Source: BJGV01 sp965205785
Lineage (GTDB): Bacteria > Pseudomonadota > Gammaproteobacteria > Burkholderiales > Nitrosomonadaceae
NCBI GenBank assembly: GCA_965205785.1
Contig: OZ242188.1
Span: forward strand, 248,001-312,000
Direction: 5' to 3'
DNA: 64,000 nt
Shown: one piece after another, positions 62,509 through 64,000 of the stretch
Layout: each line of letters starts with the position of its first letter
Position numbering within the stretch: the first letter of the stretch is position 1
Notes under the pieces: model-generated
What the model was told of the DNA's origin: nothing
Seen by the model: the letters and a program-made list of their open reading frames with translations, nothing else
The model's database searches: none
Made by a program: the position numbers and the translations under genes

Positions 62509-63507
62509 TTATTTATATGGTTTACATTGATTATTGAAAAATCTGATTATCCTTTCAGGAAGCCATGTGAGATTTCCTGGGAATGGAGAGCTTAAAAACC
62601 CCACGTGCCCCCCTTGCGTAGGAAACTCCAATGCAACTGCACTTGAAACATCAGTTGGTGCAGGTAATGCAGATGAAGGCATAAACGGATCATTGCGTGC
62701 GTTAATAACCAGTGTTGGTACTTGGATATGCCTCAACCAAGGTTTACTGCTAGATAAAGTCCAATACTCATCAGTATTAGAGAAACCATGCAACGGTGCA
62801 GTTACTAGGTTATCAAATTGATACAAAGTAGCACATCTTGCAACTGCTGCTGCGTCAAAAAGCCCAGGGAAATGATCGAGTTTCGCAAGAGCCTTTTTCT
62901 TCAGCGTGCCAAGAAAATGTTGGGTATAAAGCCGATTAAACCCTGAGTCCAAGGCTTCTCCAGCTGCTACCAAATCTAGCGGAACAGAAACTGTCACAGC
63001 ACCATCAATTACATGGCATGCTCTTTTACCTTGCTCTCCAAGCCATTTTAGTAACGCATTACCACCTAGGGATATACCAACCACATAGAGCTGTGTATTG
63101 GAGCTAAATGAATTTCCTTTCTCTCTGACCTTACGCAATATCTTATCAATTTCTTCCGAATCACCAGCATGATATGCGCGTGGCAACCGATTAGGGGTTC
63201 CGGAGCAGCCACGAAAATGTACGACAGCACCACGCCAACCTAACTCCTGAAGTAGTCCCATAATACTCTGAGCATAATGACTGGATGAGCCTCCTTCCAA
63301 CCCATGGAACAGTATCACTAATGGTGTGTCAATTGAGTTGTCTAGCCAATCAATATCTATAAAGTCACCATCATCCAGCTCTAAACGTTCACGTCGATAG
63401 ACTAATATAGATAGCGAGCGAAGCAAAAAGGGGTAAATAGTTTGTACGTTCCCTCCAGGTAACCAAACAGGAGCAACATACGACTTATATGATGTATCTA
63501 TATTCAA
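62509..63507 (-). CDS. YheT-like alpha/beta hydrolase
   Basis: Predicted serine hydrolase of the YheT/ABHD1-3 group. The oxyanion-region motif LFHGLEGGSSSHYAQ lies near residue 65, the nucleophile elbow GISLGGNALLKWLGEQG near residue 148, and the catalytic aspartate and histidine regions are NARNDPFMP and GGHVGFL. Length 332 residues. The start at a TTG is uncertain, as no ribosome site is visible. Substrate unknown; eukaryotic relatives act on lipid esters. Confidence 0.88.
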   Translation of the reverse strand: MNIDTSYKSYVAPVWLPGGNVQTIYPFLLRSLSILVYRRERLELDDGDFIDIDWLDNSIDTPLVILFHGLEGGSSSHYAQSIMGLLQELGWRGAVVHFRGCSGTPNRLPRAYHAGDSEEIDKILRKVREKGNSFSSNTQLYVVGISLGGNALLKWLGEQGKRACHVIDGAVTVSVPLDLVAAGEALDSGFNRLYTQHFLGTLKKKALAKLDHFPGLFDAAAVARCATLYQFDNLVTAPLHGFSNTDEYWTLSSSKPWLRHIQVPTLVINARNDPFMPSSALPAPTDVSSAVALEFPTQGGHVGFLSSPFPGNLTWLPERIIRFFNNQCKPYK

Positions 63508-63624
63508 AATGAGATTATTTTGCTGGAGCGCTAATTATATTGAATCATACTAGCTATTCAACATATATCTTCTTGTGCGTGAATCTTCGCTGGCAATGTA
63601 TGTAGACTTATAAAAGACAAAAAG

Positions 63625-63653
63625 TTGTCACGAAGACTTGGAAAGTGTACTAT
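63625..63653 (+). promoter_or_regulatory. Sigma-70 promoter upstream of the acyl carrier protein
   Basis: TTGTCA at 63625-63630, a 17-nt spacer and TACTAT at 63648-63653. The start of transcription would be near 63660, about 85 nt before the acyl carrier protein. Confidence 0.65.
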
Positions 63654-63677
63654 TGCTCTCAAATAATAAGAATATAT

Positions 63678-63749
63678 ATGAAGCTCTTATTCACCACATG
63701 CTTTCTATCTACCAACCGTTTTTATACTGTTACTAATCTATCCTCTTGA
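63678..63749 (+). CDS. Possible 23-residue leader peptide
   Basis: A short frame beginning MKLLFTTCFLSTN and ending with a TGA that overlaps the TTG start of the acyl carrier protein as TTGA. The ribosome site is weak (AATAAGAA). It may only serve to couple translation. Confidence 0.25.
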   Translation: MKLLFTTCFLSTNRFYTVTNLSS

Positions 63750-63988
63750 CTTCTACATTCGATTTTATTCGTCAAACTCTCATCGACAAATTTGAAGTTG
63801 ATGCTGAGGCTATCACACCTGAGGCTACTTTAGAGACCTTGGGGCTTGACTCGCTCACAATGGTAGAGTTGCTATTCGATGTATCGGAAAAATACGATAT
63901 TGAAATACCTACTGACAAACTCGATTTCACTACTCTTGGCGAAGCGGTTGCACTTATAGACGAAGCGCTTCAGGCTAAAGATAGTTGA
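63746..63988 (+). CDS. Acyl carrier protein
   Basis: An 80-residue carrier protein. The phosphopantetheine attachment serine is in GLDSLTMVELLF near residue 37, and the four-helix acidic pattern (DVSEKYDIEIP) is typical. The only in-frame start is TTG at 63746, without a ribosome site of its own; it overlaps the stop of a small upstream frame. It is an additional or specialised ACP rather than the usual fabD-fabG-acpP one, since no fatty acid genes flank it here; partners may lie beyond the window end. Confidence 0.88.
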   Translation: MTSTFDFIRQTLIDKFEVDAEAITPEATLETLGLDSLTMVELLFDVSEKYDIEIPTDKLDFTTLGEAVALIDEALQAKDS

Positions 63989-64000
63989 TAACATTAACGT

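Noticed and set aside
1..64000. tRNA, rRNA, CRISPR, insertion sequences, prophage
   Set aside because: Scanned by eye for tRNA T-loop sequences, repeated spacers, transposase motifs and integrases; none found. The match GGTTCGAATC near 3334 is inside cysG and has no tRNA fold.

Overview
The window is a 64-kb piece of an AT-rich bacterial chromosome, densely packed with conserved single-copy genes. The gene content and several neighbourhoods (pilMNOPQ-aroK-aroB-dgt-hemE, rplM-rpsI-argC, bactofilin-erpA-anmK, rnfB-nth-DUF1841, aat-bpt, engB-hemB) are typical of Betaproteobacteria. Together with urease, class I c-type cytochromes, glycogen genes and an OprP/OprO-type porin they suggest a Nitrosomonadales relative, possibly an ammonia oxidiser of the Nitrosomonas type. 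That placement is an inference; no ammonia monooxygenase or rRNA gene is present to confirm it. I saw no tRNA, rRNA, CRISPR array, insertion sequence or prophage.

Layout. 1-4.1 kb: end of valS, siroheme synthase cysG, and a convergent 1-Cys peroxiredoxin. 4.4-9.4 kb: a urease cluster in the unusual order ureB-ureC-ureA-ureE-ureF-ureG, without ureD. 9.5-13 kb: an outer-membrane porin and glnS on the minus strand. 13.1-17.1 kb: birA, coaX, engB and hemB. 17.1-19.6 kb: PBP1a (mrcA). 19.9-29.3 kb: type IV pilus assembly genes pilM-N-O-P-Q (pilO carries an in-frame stop), then aroK, aroB, dgt and hemE. 29.3-31.7 kb: a lipoprotein alpha-carbonic anhydrase, a tandem 5'-truncated second copy, and rsgA. 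31.7-34 kb: pterin carbinolamine dehydratase, an M48 membrane protease and orn. 34-41.7 kb: glycogen metabolism (glgP, glgA, pgi, glgC). 41.8-47.9 kb: an unknown membrane-anchored protein, the N-degron transferases aat and bpt, a TPR protein, pyrD, rnfB, nth and a DUF1841 gene. 48-50.9 kb: two small cytochromes c and the ABC-F protein Uup. 51.2-57.3 kb: M23 peptidase, anmK, erpA, bactofilin, a coiled-coil membrane protein, argC, rpsI and rplM. 57.4-64 kb: dnaE, trhP-like U32 gene, a YheT-like hydrolase and an acyl carrier protein.

Most noteworthy signal: on the minus strand, overlapping the 3' end of engB, there is what looks like an undescribed small RNA of about 104 nt (about 15745 to 15642). 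It has a sigma-E-type promoter (GGAACTT, 16-nt spacer, TCTCA) preceded by an A-tract. Four consecutive stem-loops follow, and the last is a strong intrinsic terminator with a U-run. Two of the loops are pyrimidine-rich (UUCUCCCU and UCUUCCCCUUU) and could pair with Shine-Dalgarno sequences, including those of the porin and of a cytochrome c in this same window. This resembles the logic of envelope-stress sRNAs that repress porins, but no such family is known to me at this locus.

Other points: the interrupted pilO; the missing ureD; the carbonic anhydrase duplication, which carries a remnant of rsgA that is better conserved than the duplicated coding sequence; a perfect 33-bp tandem repeat beside the cytochrome genes; and an acyl carrier protein with a TTG start coupled to a tiny upstream reading frame. 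Physiologically, urease (ammonia plus inorganic carbon), carbonic anhydrase, glycogen storage and c-type cytochromes fit an autotroph that uses urea, but this is interpretation.
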